Of a stretch of 64,000 nucleotides of DNA, positions 28,101 through 31,793 are shown one piece after another (the first letter of the stretch is position 1; each line of letters starts with the position of its first letter). Where the stretch lies: positions 65,300,228 through 65,364,227 of the forward strand of contig OX638369.1 of assembly GCA_951812925.1 (NCBI GenBank). Direction: 5' to 3'. The notes below the pieces were generated by a model. That model did no database searches. It had not been told where the DNA came from and saw only the letters and a program-made list of their open reading frames with translations. This stretch comes from Calliopum simillimum (Eukaryota > Arthropoda > Insecta > Diptera > Lauxaniidae). The position numbers and the translations under genes are program-made.

Positions 28101-29014
28101 AGGGGCAAAGTAAAAAATCTTTATACCGTCATCTGGGTGGTGTGGAAGTTCAAGATCAAATATTGGTCTTAAGGTAAATTGGCTTCATAAATAAATTTAA
28201 ATACGTACACGTTCTTTTTTGAATTTATATTTACGTTTACATAAATTTCTGTTTTAAAGATATTTGCTTGAAACAATAAGCTTCCTAGACGAAACTAGAG
28301 TCGGCATATGGGGATGGGGTTATGGTGGTTATGTAACATCAATGGTGCTTGGAACTCAACAAAACGTTTTTAAATGTGGAATTGCAATTTCGCCCATAGC
28401 TGACTGGTTATTTTACAGTACGTATCGTAAGAAATACACTTATTTTGAAAGTAATGTGAGCTTAGTTTTAATATATTGAGAATATCAGACTATACTATTA
28501 CCAACAGTTTCTTAAAACACTTGCTTATACTCTTAAAATATGGAAATGATTCATTTTCTTTTTAATATAAATATGAACATTTTCAATCCGACAGATTCTG
28601 CATTCACTGAACGTATTATGGGGCTTCCCGCTGAGAATTATAAAGGCTATGTTGAAGCAGATGCAACGCAACGCGCTCGACTAATAAAATCACACTCATT
28701 CTTCCTTATTCATGGCTTAGCCGATTCCACAGCTCCATACGTGCACGGTGTACAGATGGCCAAGTCACTGACAGATGCAAATATTCTCTATAGATATCAG
28801 GTATTTTATTTGCATTCCAATTTATTTAGTTCCACTTACATATATACAAATAACATCATGTTCTTTTTAGACATACGCCGACGAGGATCATGATTTGTCA
28901 GGCGTTCTTGAACATGTCTACTCATCAATGGAGAATTATTTTAAGAATTGTTTAAGTCTGGAACCAGACGAAAACAAGCCAGACTACGAACAGAAAGCTG
29001 TTCCAGCCGAATAG
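4098..29014 (+). CDS. Catalytically dead dipeptidyl-peptidase-like type II membrane protein (DPP6/DPP10 type), 14 exons
   Basis: Exons: 4098-4190, 4374-4452, 4500-4719, 7875-8148, 15474-15741, 15808-16102, 21389-21521, 21584-21772, 27331-27455, 27536-27922, 27988-28173, 28260-28417, 28595-28800, 28871-29014. All introns are GT-AG and all phases agree, giving 2757 nt or 918 residues before TAG; from the ATG at 4520 it is 854 residues, close to the usual 760-870 of the family. Residues below are numbered from that ATG. A cytoplasmic tail (1-44) precedes one membrane helix (about 45-67), a beta-propeller (about 80-600) with several N-x-S/T sites (NHT, NTT, NDT, NLT, NYS, NWS, NCS), and an alpha/beta-hydrolase domain. 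The Glu-Glu of the substrate-anchoring loop (DWLYQEEIF) is kept, as are the charge-relay Asp782 (HGLADS) and His814 (DEDHD), but the nucleophile motif reads GWGYGG (Gly706 for Ser) and the oxyanion Tyr is absent (VNGRPGSES). Known biology: vertebrate DPP6/DPP10 are inactive relatives that modulate Kv4 potassium channels; the same role here is inference. The first exon upstream of 4098 was not found, so the true start is open. Confidence 0.93.
4374..4452 (+). CDS. DPP-like gene, exon B (Ser/Arg-rich tail segment)
   Basis: A strong acceptor (TTTCTTTCTCCTTCTATAG) precedes RSFSRSTIRFGDRKHL. If the 3' end is the GTAATA at 4453, the exon ends in phase 1 and joins the next exon (4500) exactly in frame across a 47-bp intron. 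Without that splice the frame runs into TAG at 4497-4499. The donor is weaker than the others, so this junction is the least certain of the chain. Confidence 0.55.
4500..4719 (+). CDS. DPP-like gene, exon C: cytoplasmic tail and membrane anchor
   Basis: It holds the ATG at 4520, an acidic tail (VKDEDLDDEGHNW) and the single hydrophobic helix (IVFSLLVISFVIAGIITAIY), followed by donor GGGTAAGT at 4720, leaving phase 2. The HNW-R-S entry into the helix resembles the RNW-K-G entry in DPP6. If exons A and B are not used, this ATG gives the 854-residue form. Confidence 0.88.
4720..7874 (+). other. 3.2-kb intron of the DPP-like gene
   Basis: Apart from the element at 7103-7602 only AT-rich sequence is seen. 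Open frames near 5843-6139 and 6688-6951 on the minus strand lack any recognisable motif. Confidence 0.7.
7103..7602. mobile_element. MITE-like element rich in GATC/ATCCGGATC words
   Basis: The left end ACCCGAATAGAAAAAAGTTC is matched by the reverse complement of the right end, ACCCAACAAGAAATTAGTTC. Both subterminal regions carry AGGAAYNGATC-type words (GATCCGATTCGGATCAG, CTGATCCGGATCC, CCGGATCCAGATCTGATCC). No open frame of note. Exact termini and target duplication are not resolved. Confidence 0.55.
7875..8148 (+). CDS. DPP-like gene, exon 2: stalk and first propeller blade
   Basis: Acceptor TATTTATTAG|A gives G-Y-V-D-E-L-L in frame; an earlier AG (7855) would run into a stop. It encodes DEYLQGDLTPTRLQPVWV and a blade with one N-H-T glycosylation site, ending NVKK|GTAAAT in phase 0. 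A nested transposon stack begins only 35 bp after the donor. Confidence 0.93.
8318..9205 (-). mobile_element. Mariner element, internally deleted (888 bp)
   Basis: The TIRs TTGGGTGTACAACTTAGAAA (left) and TTGGGTGTACAACTTAAAAA (right, minus strand) are bounded by TA on both sides. The length is 888 bp against about 1.3 kb for intact mariners. It sits inside the hAT-like element. Confidence 0.92.
8394..9038 (-). pseudogene. Mariner transposase pseudogene
   Basis: The start MNNFENWRKRQHLREVL and the helix-turn-helix region (FFAKKTAAESHSLLVEVYG, SCREWFRRFKSGDF) are intact. A deletion then fuses DKERPG to a later part (GVIHYELLPGGQTI), removing the first catalytic Asp. The segment with the second Asp (HDNTRPHIA) lies in a different frame between two compensating frameshifts near 8700 and 8640. 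The third Asp region (YSPDLAPPDYHLF) is back in frame. One in-frame stop (8526-8528) precedes a C-terminus ending at TAA 8394. Confidence 0.92.
10573..10903. mobile_element. Short TIR element in intron
   Basis: The arm containing CTTATCTTGCCAGAG (about 10605-10622) pairs with ACTCTGGCAAGATAAGG (10846-10862). Pairing continues outwards through GACGCGTCATGACAAAA and TTTGTCACAACGCATC for about 55 bp per arm with mismatches. Termini and target duplication are not resolved. Confidence 0.6.
11233..11363 (-). repeat. Single dispersed copy of the GC-rich 147-bp unit
   Basis: On the minus strand this reads like the tandem units at 18.7-19.1 kb: GTAAGTGGGCGGCCTGCGGC, CTCAGGATTTAAAACTCCC, GGCTTCGCGGCG, then GATCAGTCTATAATATATCC. 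It is strikingly GC-rich against its surroundings. Confidence 0.75.
11640..11800. repeat. Two units of the GTGGCACCTCCCATATAAGC dispersed repeat
   Basis: The units start GAGCAAAAA at 11640 and 11727 (about 87 bp apart), each carrying a GGCACCTCCCATATAA core. The same phrase recurs near 23.3, 42.7, 46.8-46.9, 48.05-48.2, 51.3 and 53.6 kb. Confidence 0.7.
11806..12180. repeat. Half copy of the foldback family at 61.9-63.5 kb
   Basis: It shares GATTTCGCTGAAATTTGG, TACTATTTTAGTCCTAAACT, ACGTGCCCAGGTACACC and TTCCAAAATATATTTTTTGG with the arms at 61.9-62.1 and 63.35-63.48 kb. Only one arm is present. Confidence 0.6.
12190..12430. repeat. Repeat family copy (matches 25860-26100)
   Basis: It shares TGACCCACATNTRGGGGTTA, TATTCCCCGCAATATCCTGC, ACACATGATACA, GATGTAAGGATCATATAGTT and ACCACGAGA with 25860-26100. 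The sequence has a faint coding look (SQECGI-like), but both copies are broken and no family was recognised. Confidence 0.55.
12431..13255. other. AT-rich intron DNA, no feature recognised
   Basis: Long T and A runs dominate. The open frame at 13069-13254 is Lys/Phe/Ile-rich low-complexity translation without coding support. Confidence 0.5.
13256..13420 (+). pseudogene. Possible retrotransposon protease fragment (BEL/Pao-like)
   Basis: A compositionally distinct, less AT-rich patch translates as GSEYARALRLERKSTIPVTG followed by TDKASRCRLQISI and a stop. It resembles the aspartic-protease region of insect BEL/Pao polyproteins (G-S-E ... LRL ... G). The D-(S/T)-G core itself is not visible, so this is tentative. 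Confidence 0.3.
13464..13800 (+). repeat. Three tandem units of about 107-123 bp
   Basis: Each unit contains CACCATTTTGGATCCGCC (or close), a 'GAAAAATGGATTTCAGATTC' phrase and GTAATCAGCRTCATNAAAA. Unit marks lie at 13464, 13571 and 13694. Related single phrases appear near 24.2 and 42.85 kb. The open frame across it (13564-13833) simply repeats MDFRF/NGFRI and is not a gene. Confidence 0.65.
13882..14300 (+). mobile_element. Possible end fragment of a pogo/Tc1-like transposon
   Basis: It begins CAGTAGGGGAATGTCGTATA and holds four words of the form RTATARRTTGGGACA at about 13897, 13913, 14263 and 14283, like subterminal transposase sites. No matching right end was found in the window. Confidence 0.35.
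14951..15130. repeat. Palindromic foldback, 180 bp
   Basis: The left arm (ATCCCTCTAACTCGTCAGAA ... GCAAAAAACGACGTTTTTGC) is repeated inverted on the right (GCAAAAACGTCGTTTTTTGC ... CTAACGAGGTAGAGGGAT). Arms are about 78 bp with few mismatches and a spacer of about 25 bp. Confidence 0.8.
15474..15741 (+). CDS. DPP-like gene, exon 3: propeller blades
   Basis: It enters in phase 0 with IFRKSFTAFYTIYDV and contains QYAAWLGN and NGVPDWLYQ, aligned to the conserved D-W-(L/V)-Y of the family. The donor is AAG|GTTAGG, phase 1. A 66-bp intron follows. An N-T-T site is present. Confidence 0.95.
15808..16102 (+). CDS. DPP-like gene, exon 4: Glu-Glu loop and propeller
   Basis: Acceptor ATTACAG. The exon starts with EEIFDQPEAIWPSPDG, corresponding to the family's Glu-Glu loop that binds the substrate N-terminus in active enzymes. 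It contains YASFNDT and PTPGTLNPEV and ends GG CA|GTAAGT, phase 2. N-D-T and N-L-T sites are visible. Confidence 0.95.
16201..16602 (+). mobile_element. PIF/Harbinger-like MITE with TAA target duplication
   Basis: The TIRs AGGGCTTGTTATATAGAAGG and AGGGCCTGTTATATAGAGGG (right end, minus strand) are flanked by TAA at 16198-16200 and 16603-16605. The TWA target and GGGC-type TIR fit PIF/Harbinger. It is GC-rich in CGCGCG stretches. A 58-codon frame (ATG 16429, MSNANDAFEKLKVDQLYALN ...) ends in the flanking TAA; it may be a transposase N-terminal remnant or chance. A related scrap lies near 26690-26760. Confidence 0.78.
16620..17840. other. AT-rich intron DNA with one 71-bp direct repeat copy
   Basis: The segment CGAAAATTAATAACGTTTTG... 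(17116-17186) is repeated, identically as far as I can read, at 18219-18289. Otherwise no TIR or coding signal was recognised. Confidence 0.6.
17875..18219. repeat. Near-perfect palindrome, 156-bp arms
   Basis: 17875-18030 (GATATTTGTTCATGGAACCC ... GAGAAGCTAT) is the reverse complement of 18064-18219. I see one mismatch (TTTTT against TCTTT near the inner end). The loop holds a second small hairpin on GAGAAGCTATAACT. A third, more diverged copy of the arm is at 19726-19915. Confidence 0.88.
18501..18655. repeat. Left array of GGACATAATCCCC words in alternating orientation
   Basis: About seven copies of GGACATAATCCCC or its complement GGGGATTATGTCC, some with one change, lie within 150 bp, forming successive small hairpins. 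A matching array of about five copies is at the right end of the same element (about 19114-19217). Such subterminal arrays usually serve as transposase sites. Confidence 0.85.
18679..19060 (+). repeat. GC-rich tandem repeat, about 147-bp period, 2.6 copies
   Basis: Units start (A)(G/A)CTCAGGAYTTAMAACTCCC at 18679, 18827 and 18974, so periods are 148 and 147 bp. Each carries GCGGCGGCCTTCGGCCGC, GATCAGTCTATAATATATCC and GTAAGTGGGCGGCCTGCGGC. The open frame across it (18770-19063) just spells the repeat (SGFKTPK, PTPASRRPSAA). A single inverted copy lies at 11233-11363. Confidence 0.88.
19950..20020 (-). other. tRNA-like module (pol III box A and B)
   Basis: On the minus strand an A-box-like TAGCGCAGGAGGA is followed after about 30 bases by a B-box-like GGTTCGTACCC with a plausible T-stem, then GCGCGGTCAG and a long T run (terminator-like). 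The anticodon arm is too short or degenerate for a functional tRNA. It is related to the module at 51958-52035, which shares ATATGCG, AGYAGCSCAG and GGTCAGTTC. Confidence 0.6.
20015..20258. mobile_element. Small TIR element adjoining the tRNA-like module
   Basis: ATATCGTCGGGTTAAAACTA (20015) and TAGTTTTAACCCGACGATAT (ending 20258) are perfect inverted repeats, extended by ACAACT and a weaker ACAACTACATTTTT match. It is 244 bp with no frame. Confidence 0.72.
20328..20958. mobile_element. Foldback TIR element, CACAGTG ends, TTA duplication
   Basis: The left end CACAGTGCAACAAATTT and right end (minus) CACTGTGCAATACAAAAATC are flanked by TTA on both sides (20325-20327, 20959-20961). Arms of about 300 bp share ATCTGAATTTG, CTGATTCCGAATCCG, CACGTCT, GATTCAA and GATATCATC. 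CAC-type ends with a 3-bp duplication suggest CACTA-like. It is 631 bp. Confidence 0.7.
20990..21268. mobile_element. End of the CACGGAGAAAAAT element family
   Basis: On the minus strand this reads CACGGAGAAAAATACGCAT and continues with GTATGAACTATTTGNTGGGT and CCTACATTTG, matching the left part of the complete copy at 51528-52251 over about 200 bp. The other end was not found here; the tRNA-like module at 19950 may belong to it. Confidence 0.6.
21389..21521 (+). CDS. DPP-like gene, exon 5: propeller
   Basis: Acceptor AATTATAG. It reads Q-E-Y-Y-L-T-S, SWILENN, SQNYSIIATCFAETNWSCNE, including the Cys pair typical of a propeller disulphide. It ends GAG|GTATTG in phase 0. Two N-glycosylation sites (NYS, NWS) are present. 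Confidence 0.94.
21584..21772 (+). CDS. DPP-like gene, exon 6: propeller
   Basis: Sixty-three codons after a 62-bp intron (acceptor CTTTTAG): IHSERAPENEWLDILPHP, FAPDGNSFLIL, ISVISHGRYE, then GTAATT. The frame is clean with no internal stop, and both ends are phase 0. Confidence 0.94.
21972..23516. repeat. Composite dispersed repeat with GGCCAAAAATTAAATACTCT ends
   Basis: The left end GGCCTGGCCAAAAATTAAAT and right end (ATTTAATGTTTGGCCAGGCC) are inverted. Inside are two oppositely oriented copies of the GACGGACATGGCTATATCG block (22587-22750 and about 22925-23180) and two GTGGCACCTCCTATATAAGC units (23325-23460). Related copies start near 46.69, 51.20 and 52.98 kb. The superfamily was not recognised. 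Confidence 0.6.
22079..22301. mobile_element. Short foldback MITE
   Basis: The arm TGGGTCCAAAATCAATATAG, AGCCGCCGTAAATTGC, AATACAATACAAAAA is repeated inverted as TTTTGTATTGTATTT, GCAATTTACGGCGGCT, CAATATTGATTTTAGACCCA-like sequence. Arms are about 70-80 bp in a total of 223 bp. Confidence 0.75.
23540..24529. other. AT-rich intron DNA, no clear feature
   Basis: Scraps of 'GGTTAGGATATCTCAAAAA' and 'CACCATTTTGAATTTAAGA' resemble dispersed repeats elsewhere in the window. No TIR pair or coding motif was found. Confidence 0.5.
24530..25454 (+). mobile_element. Mariner element (mos1-like), internally deleted, 925 bp
   Basis: The TIRs TTGGGTGTTGGAATTAGTTT (left) and TTGGGTGTTGGAATTAATTT (right, minus strand) are each bounded by TA. 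The deletion removes about 350 bp compared with a 1.3-kb mariner. It lies inside the 5.6-kb intron in sense orientation with the host gene. Confidence 0.93.
24697..25377 (+). CDS. Mariner transposase, catalytic domain only
   Basis: An uninterrupted frame of 226 codons, likely starting at the second ATG (24703, MSTFVPTKRNLREGLLLCFH). An in-frame deletion joins the first about 25 residues to THAGDEKWIHYDN, so nearly the whole helix-turn-helix DNA-binding region is gone. The D,D34D triad is complete: Asp37 (AGDEKW), Asp130 (FQHDNARPHVA) and Asp165 (SPDISPSDYLLF), with 34 residues between the last two. The C-terminus ends GQYFE at TAA. An intact mariner protein has about 345 residues. It should not bind its TIRs; whether it is expressed is unknown. 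Confidence 0.9.
   Translation: MNMSTFVPTKRNLREGLLLCFHLKKKAVEAQRTHAGDEKWIHYDNPKRKKSWGPPGQASTSTAKPNIHGAKLMLCIWWDQKGVVYYELLKPNETITGERYQQQLMQLSRELKVKRPEYAKRHDKVVFQHDNARPHVARTVKETLEALNWDVLPHPPYSPDISPSDYLLFRSMTHGLAEQRFTSYEDTKKWVDSWIASKDESFFRRGIHMLPERWENVVANDGQYFE
25860..26240 (+). repeat. Repeat family copy (matches 12190-12520)
   Basis: It shares CCCACATCTGGGGGTTAAAC, AATATCCTGCATAAGTTTAT, GATGTAAGGATCATATAGTT, AAGAATGCGGTAT and GTTCGAAATTGCCGAACAGT with 12190-12520. An open frame spans part of it (IPRNILHKFIEHMI, IVKFIDLSQECG), which might be an old element's coding remnant; no family was recognised. Confidence 0.55.
26332..27091. mobile_element. Foldback element with about 290-bp arms
   Basis: The left arm (AAAACTGATTTTCTTACTTG ... 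ACTTTGGCCGCCATTTTAGT ... CATTTGTCATACCAA) recurs inverted in the right arm (TTGGTATGACAAATG ... ACTAAAATGGCCGCCAAAGT ... GTCAGAAAATCAGTTTT). A scrap of the Harbinger-like MITE (about 26690-26760, AAAGGGCACCGCTTGTAGCG) lies in the loop. No transposase was seen. Confidence 0.78.
27331..27455 (+). CDS. DPP-like gene, exon 7: propeller
   Basis: Acceptor TTTGTTTTAG. It reads VLKILCWDTANHYVYYLGTQ, then RHLYVVKDPV. The donor is AGAAA|GTAAGT, phase 2. The following intron is 80 bp. Confidence 0.94.
27536..27922 (+). CDS. DPP-like gene, exon 8: end of propeller and start of hydrolase domain
   Basis: Acceptor TTTAATAG. It contains CITCDLGEALW, the C-x-x-C of the last propeller disulphides, CQGPGLPVSGVHSS and the hydrolase entry ending PVIVEV, spliced inside the last Val codon at GT|GTAAGA (phase 2). 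Confidence 0.95.
27988..28173 (+). CDS. DPP-like gene, exon 9: hydrolase core, oxyanion-loop region
   Basis: It starts V-N-G-R-P-G-S-E-S, where active DPP4-type enzymes carry a Tyr that stabilises the oxyanion; none is present here. It then has FRIDWGTYM and YIRLDVRGAKGQ. The donor is TTAAG|GTAAAT, phase 2. Confidence 0.95.
28260..28417 (+). CDS. DPP-like gene, exon 10: degenerate nucleophile elbow GWGYGG
   Basis: The exon reads R-Y-L-L-E, DETRVGIWGWGYGGYVTSM, then KCGIAISPIADWLFY. The central residue of the elbow, Ser in active family members, is encoded by GGT (Gly). Change from a Ser AGT codon would need one base, from TCN more. The donor is TACA|GTACGT, phase 1. Confidence 0.95.
28595..28800 (+). 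CDS. DPP-like gene, exon 11: hydrolase domain with charge-relay Asp
   Basis: Acceptor CCGACAG. It reads N-S-A-F-T-E-R-I-M-G-L-P, then SFFLIHGLADSTAPYVHG; the Asp of HGLAD corresponds to the catalytic Asp. It ends YRYQ|GTATTT, phase 0. Confidence 0.95.
28871..29014 (+). CDS. DPP-like gene, terminal exon with charge-relay His and stop
   Basis: Acceptor TTTTTAG. It reads TYADEDHDLSGVLEHVYSS, then NYFKNCLSLEPDENKP and a TAG stop at 29012. The His of EDHD corresponds to the catalytic His. No canonical AATAAA was seen in the first several hundred bases downstream, so the 3' end is not placed. Confidence 0.95.
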   Translation, partial: TYADEDHDLSGVLEHVYSSMENYFKNCLSLEPDENKPDYEQKAVPAE

Positions 29015-29485
29015 AAAACCTTGGGTGTACCCAGGGTCATTCTACACAAGTCCAAAGTACTTGAAAATAGTGATATCTATAAAGACGCTAAAAATTATGA
29101 TGCTTATTTTTACTTGTAGTTAGCCAGTAATTCTTTCAGACCGAAATATGTTGCACATTTTTCAGACCGTCAGCAAAGTGAACGTTCGAGTGCAATCAAT
29201 TTATCAAAGCTTATCGTTTTGTTTTTACACCCAGGTAGAATTCGTATTGTTCTTACATGAGTGGGGGTAGACATGGAAATGCACTTGTTAATACGTGCAT
29301 GTAGGTAGCAAAGTTGAGAAACTAATAAGATTGTGGAGTGCATGCAAAAGTGCCCTAAAACTATCCACAAAATTGCATACTTAAAGCCTTCTTTTGTATG
29401 AAAAATATCCCCTATTTTCCAATTTTCTCCTTATCATGTTAAAAGGCAAAAAAAATTTTATTTCTTAAAAGTTGAACGAGTAACT
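29015..29485 (+). other. 3' flank of the DPP-like gene
   Basis: Presumably 3' UTR at the left. No AATAAA seen. The minus-strand open frame 29170-29370 has no recognisable motif. Confidence 0.5.
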
Positions 29486-29634
29486 GCCATACCTAAATTG
29501 GAGCGTTAGTCGAGCGTCAGGCGTATTTTACCATCTCTGTCTGTTTTATTCCCATTCTATTTATATGGAGCATACTGAAACAGAGACGGTTAAATTACGT
29601 TGACGCTCGACCAACGCTCCAATTTAGGTATGGC
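29486..29634. mobile_element. 149-bp foldback MITE downstream of the DPP-like stop codon
   Basis: The arm GCCATACCTAAATTGGAGCG ... GAGCGTCA ... ATCTCTGT pairs with ACAGAGAC ... TGACGCTCGACCAACGCTCC ... AATTTAGGTATGGC. Arms are about 55-60 bp with a short spacer. If the 3' UTR reaches this far it would form a strong hairpin in the transcript. Confidence 0.82.
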
Positions 29635-29849
29635 TATAAGCTAGTAAACTTGGCGCACGAAAAGTGTTTTTCTTTTTACGTAGAAAACCTAGAATGAGAA
29701 ATCCAGGAGATTCCGTCTAAGGTTCCTTAACTGTTCTAAAACTAAAATACAATTTCTCAATGAAGATAACTTTCAATTGTCGTAAGTTCTTTCAGTTGAA
29801 AGAGTTAGAAATCAAGATATTTTTTTAGAATAGAGCTGGTCAGTCTAAA

Positions 29850-30468
29850 CCAAGGATGTCAGCGTAGAAGAAAAGTGAGCCAATTTTGGCTCGACCCAAC
29901 AACATCAATATTTCTGTACAACAATCCCAACAACATCAATATTTCTGTACAACATTCACAGAAATAATTTTTGTTGTTTTTTTTTTTCACACTCGTCAAA
30001 ATTTCGCGTTTTTGTTGCTTTTTTTGCGTACACACAAAATCGAACTCGAACCAACATAAAACAACAACAAAGACTACGTCGCAGTAGCGAAAATGCAAGT
30101 CTTTTACGCACTAACGCCTGAACGATCAATGTGAATATTTCCATCTTGAGAAATTGCAAAAGTAGTGCGAAATTTTCGGCAATATTTTTGTTATTTTACT
30201 AATATCAAACTTTAGCAAATTGCACTTTCGCAACGACGCAAGGGCATTGCGCATCAACGCGTGAGTTCCCCTAATTTTTGTGTGTGTCCTAGTCCTTAGA
30301 AATTTTGAAAATTGTTGAAGTATTATTGTTGTTGTAAACGGGGCATGAAAAAACAACAAAAAATTGTTTTTTTGTTTGTTGTTACTCGAATTTAAAGTTG
30401 TTGTAAAAGCAACGCTGACTGCGCTGCATGCGTTTGGCTCAGTGATTTGAAAACGCTGACACCCTTGG
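29850..30468. mobile_element. TIR element with CCAAGG ends and TCTAAA duplication
   Basis: The ends CCAAGGATGTCAGCGT and (minus) CCAAGGGTGTCAGCGT are flanked by TCTAAA at 29844-29849 and 30469-30474. It has an internal direct repeat (CCCAACAACATCAATATTTC twice) and many AACAAC/GTTGTT words. A truncated copy lies at 45664-45925. The superfamily is not certain. Confidence 0.75.
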
Positions 30469-30474
30469 TCTAAA

Positions 30475-31539
30475 CTTAAATTAAGCAAATTTTTTTTCTT
30501 ATACCTACGCAGTGGTGCAAATGGAAAAAAATTAACTTCAATGGAAACCAAACAAAAATATCGATACTTTAGGACGCTATAGCCCTATTTCATTTTTGCA
30601 ATTTTTGGTTAATGCAAAGTTTTATACAACGATATATACAATGACTTTATCTGTAGTATATTTTAACATAATTTTATATGAAAAGTGTTGCCGTTTATTT
30701 GCTGTTTATTCCAATTGTGAATCTGGTTTACTTGAATTTATGTAAACCAAACCTTTTTTGAAAATAAGCAAGAAATGAGGAACGCAAACCAAAACCAGTC
30801 TTCCGATAAATTTTTTTGTTTTGTTTTTGTTCACATGTATTTTTTGTTTTTATTGGTGTTTTACTCAAACTCACTGAACAGTAAGCCCAAACCATCAATG
30901 TATTTTCATTGTTGGTAGTTAATAAAAAATGAGGACTACAATTTGTTCGCGGTATTTTTTTATTCATTTTCCTTTTTTATCAGCTGGTGCATAGCTTGAG
31001 CTTACAGAAAATAATAAACTGACAATAAATAGTACAAAAGGCAATACTGTTCAAATTGTCAAACAGCCGACTTAAGCGCTCACTTACACATTTGCAGAAA
31101 GATGCATTCCAGAAAACAAGCTCGTAAACGCGTAAGTTCGTAAAGTTTTATGGAATACCCTTCCTCGAATTGAAAAGCGTCGCTACCAATTGCAAAACTG
31201 GAGGCACGTCACGATGCGATGGAAAATTAAAGTTCGGAAGCACATACCGAAAATATGCTTTGCTAAATCGAAACCGCTTTACAAATCTGCAAATATGTAC
31301 TATGAAAAAGTATTGCTTTAATTTCTTAATTGCTTTCGTACTATACTTTTGTTTTATTCGCTTTAATCGGATGAAATCTAGTAACAAAATAGCGATGGAT
31401 CCATTTAACACTTATAAAATCATACACGGCTAGGTGGAACCGATTTTAATTTTAAGGGGTATCCCGCACGTATCTGGGGACCTTCAGGTACAATTCCCCA
31501 TGTTCCATAAAATCGTATGTGTGGCCGTTTTTGAGAAAT
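30475..31539. other. AT-rich DNA, no clear feature
   Basis: The overlapping open frames at 31148-31433 on both strands cannot both be real and neither shows a motif. A phrase near 31115-31160 (ACAAGCTCGTAAAC ... GGAATACCCTT) has a diverged inverted counterpart near 40855-40925. Confidence 0.45.
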
Positions 31540-31793
31540 CCCAATTTAAATTAAATTTTTCCTATTAAATGAAAAAAACTAAAGCCAAAAAAAAAAAAAA
31601 AACAAAAATAATAATTTTAAATGTATTTTGCAATATTTAGTCCGAATCTGGGATCAGAATTGCGCTAGCTTCTCTTAATTTTGAGATTGCTAGCGCAATT
31701 CCGATGCCGGATTCGGATTCAGCATTGCATTTTGTTTTTTGATTTTATTTTTTGTTTTTTCATTTAATAGGAAAAATTTCGTTTATATTGGTT
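31540..31793. mobile_element. Foldback MITE
   Basis: The arms share AATTTTTCCTATTAAATGAA, a CAAAAAA run, a TCCGAATC phrase and CAGAATTGCGCTAGC (about 31658) against GCTAGCGCAATTCCG (about 31689). The centre is at about 31677. About 250 bp. Confidence 0.72.

Noticed and set aside
31148..31433. Overlapping 87-residue ORFs on both strands
   Set aside because: Mutually shadowing frames without motif; region has dispersed-repeat similarity.
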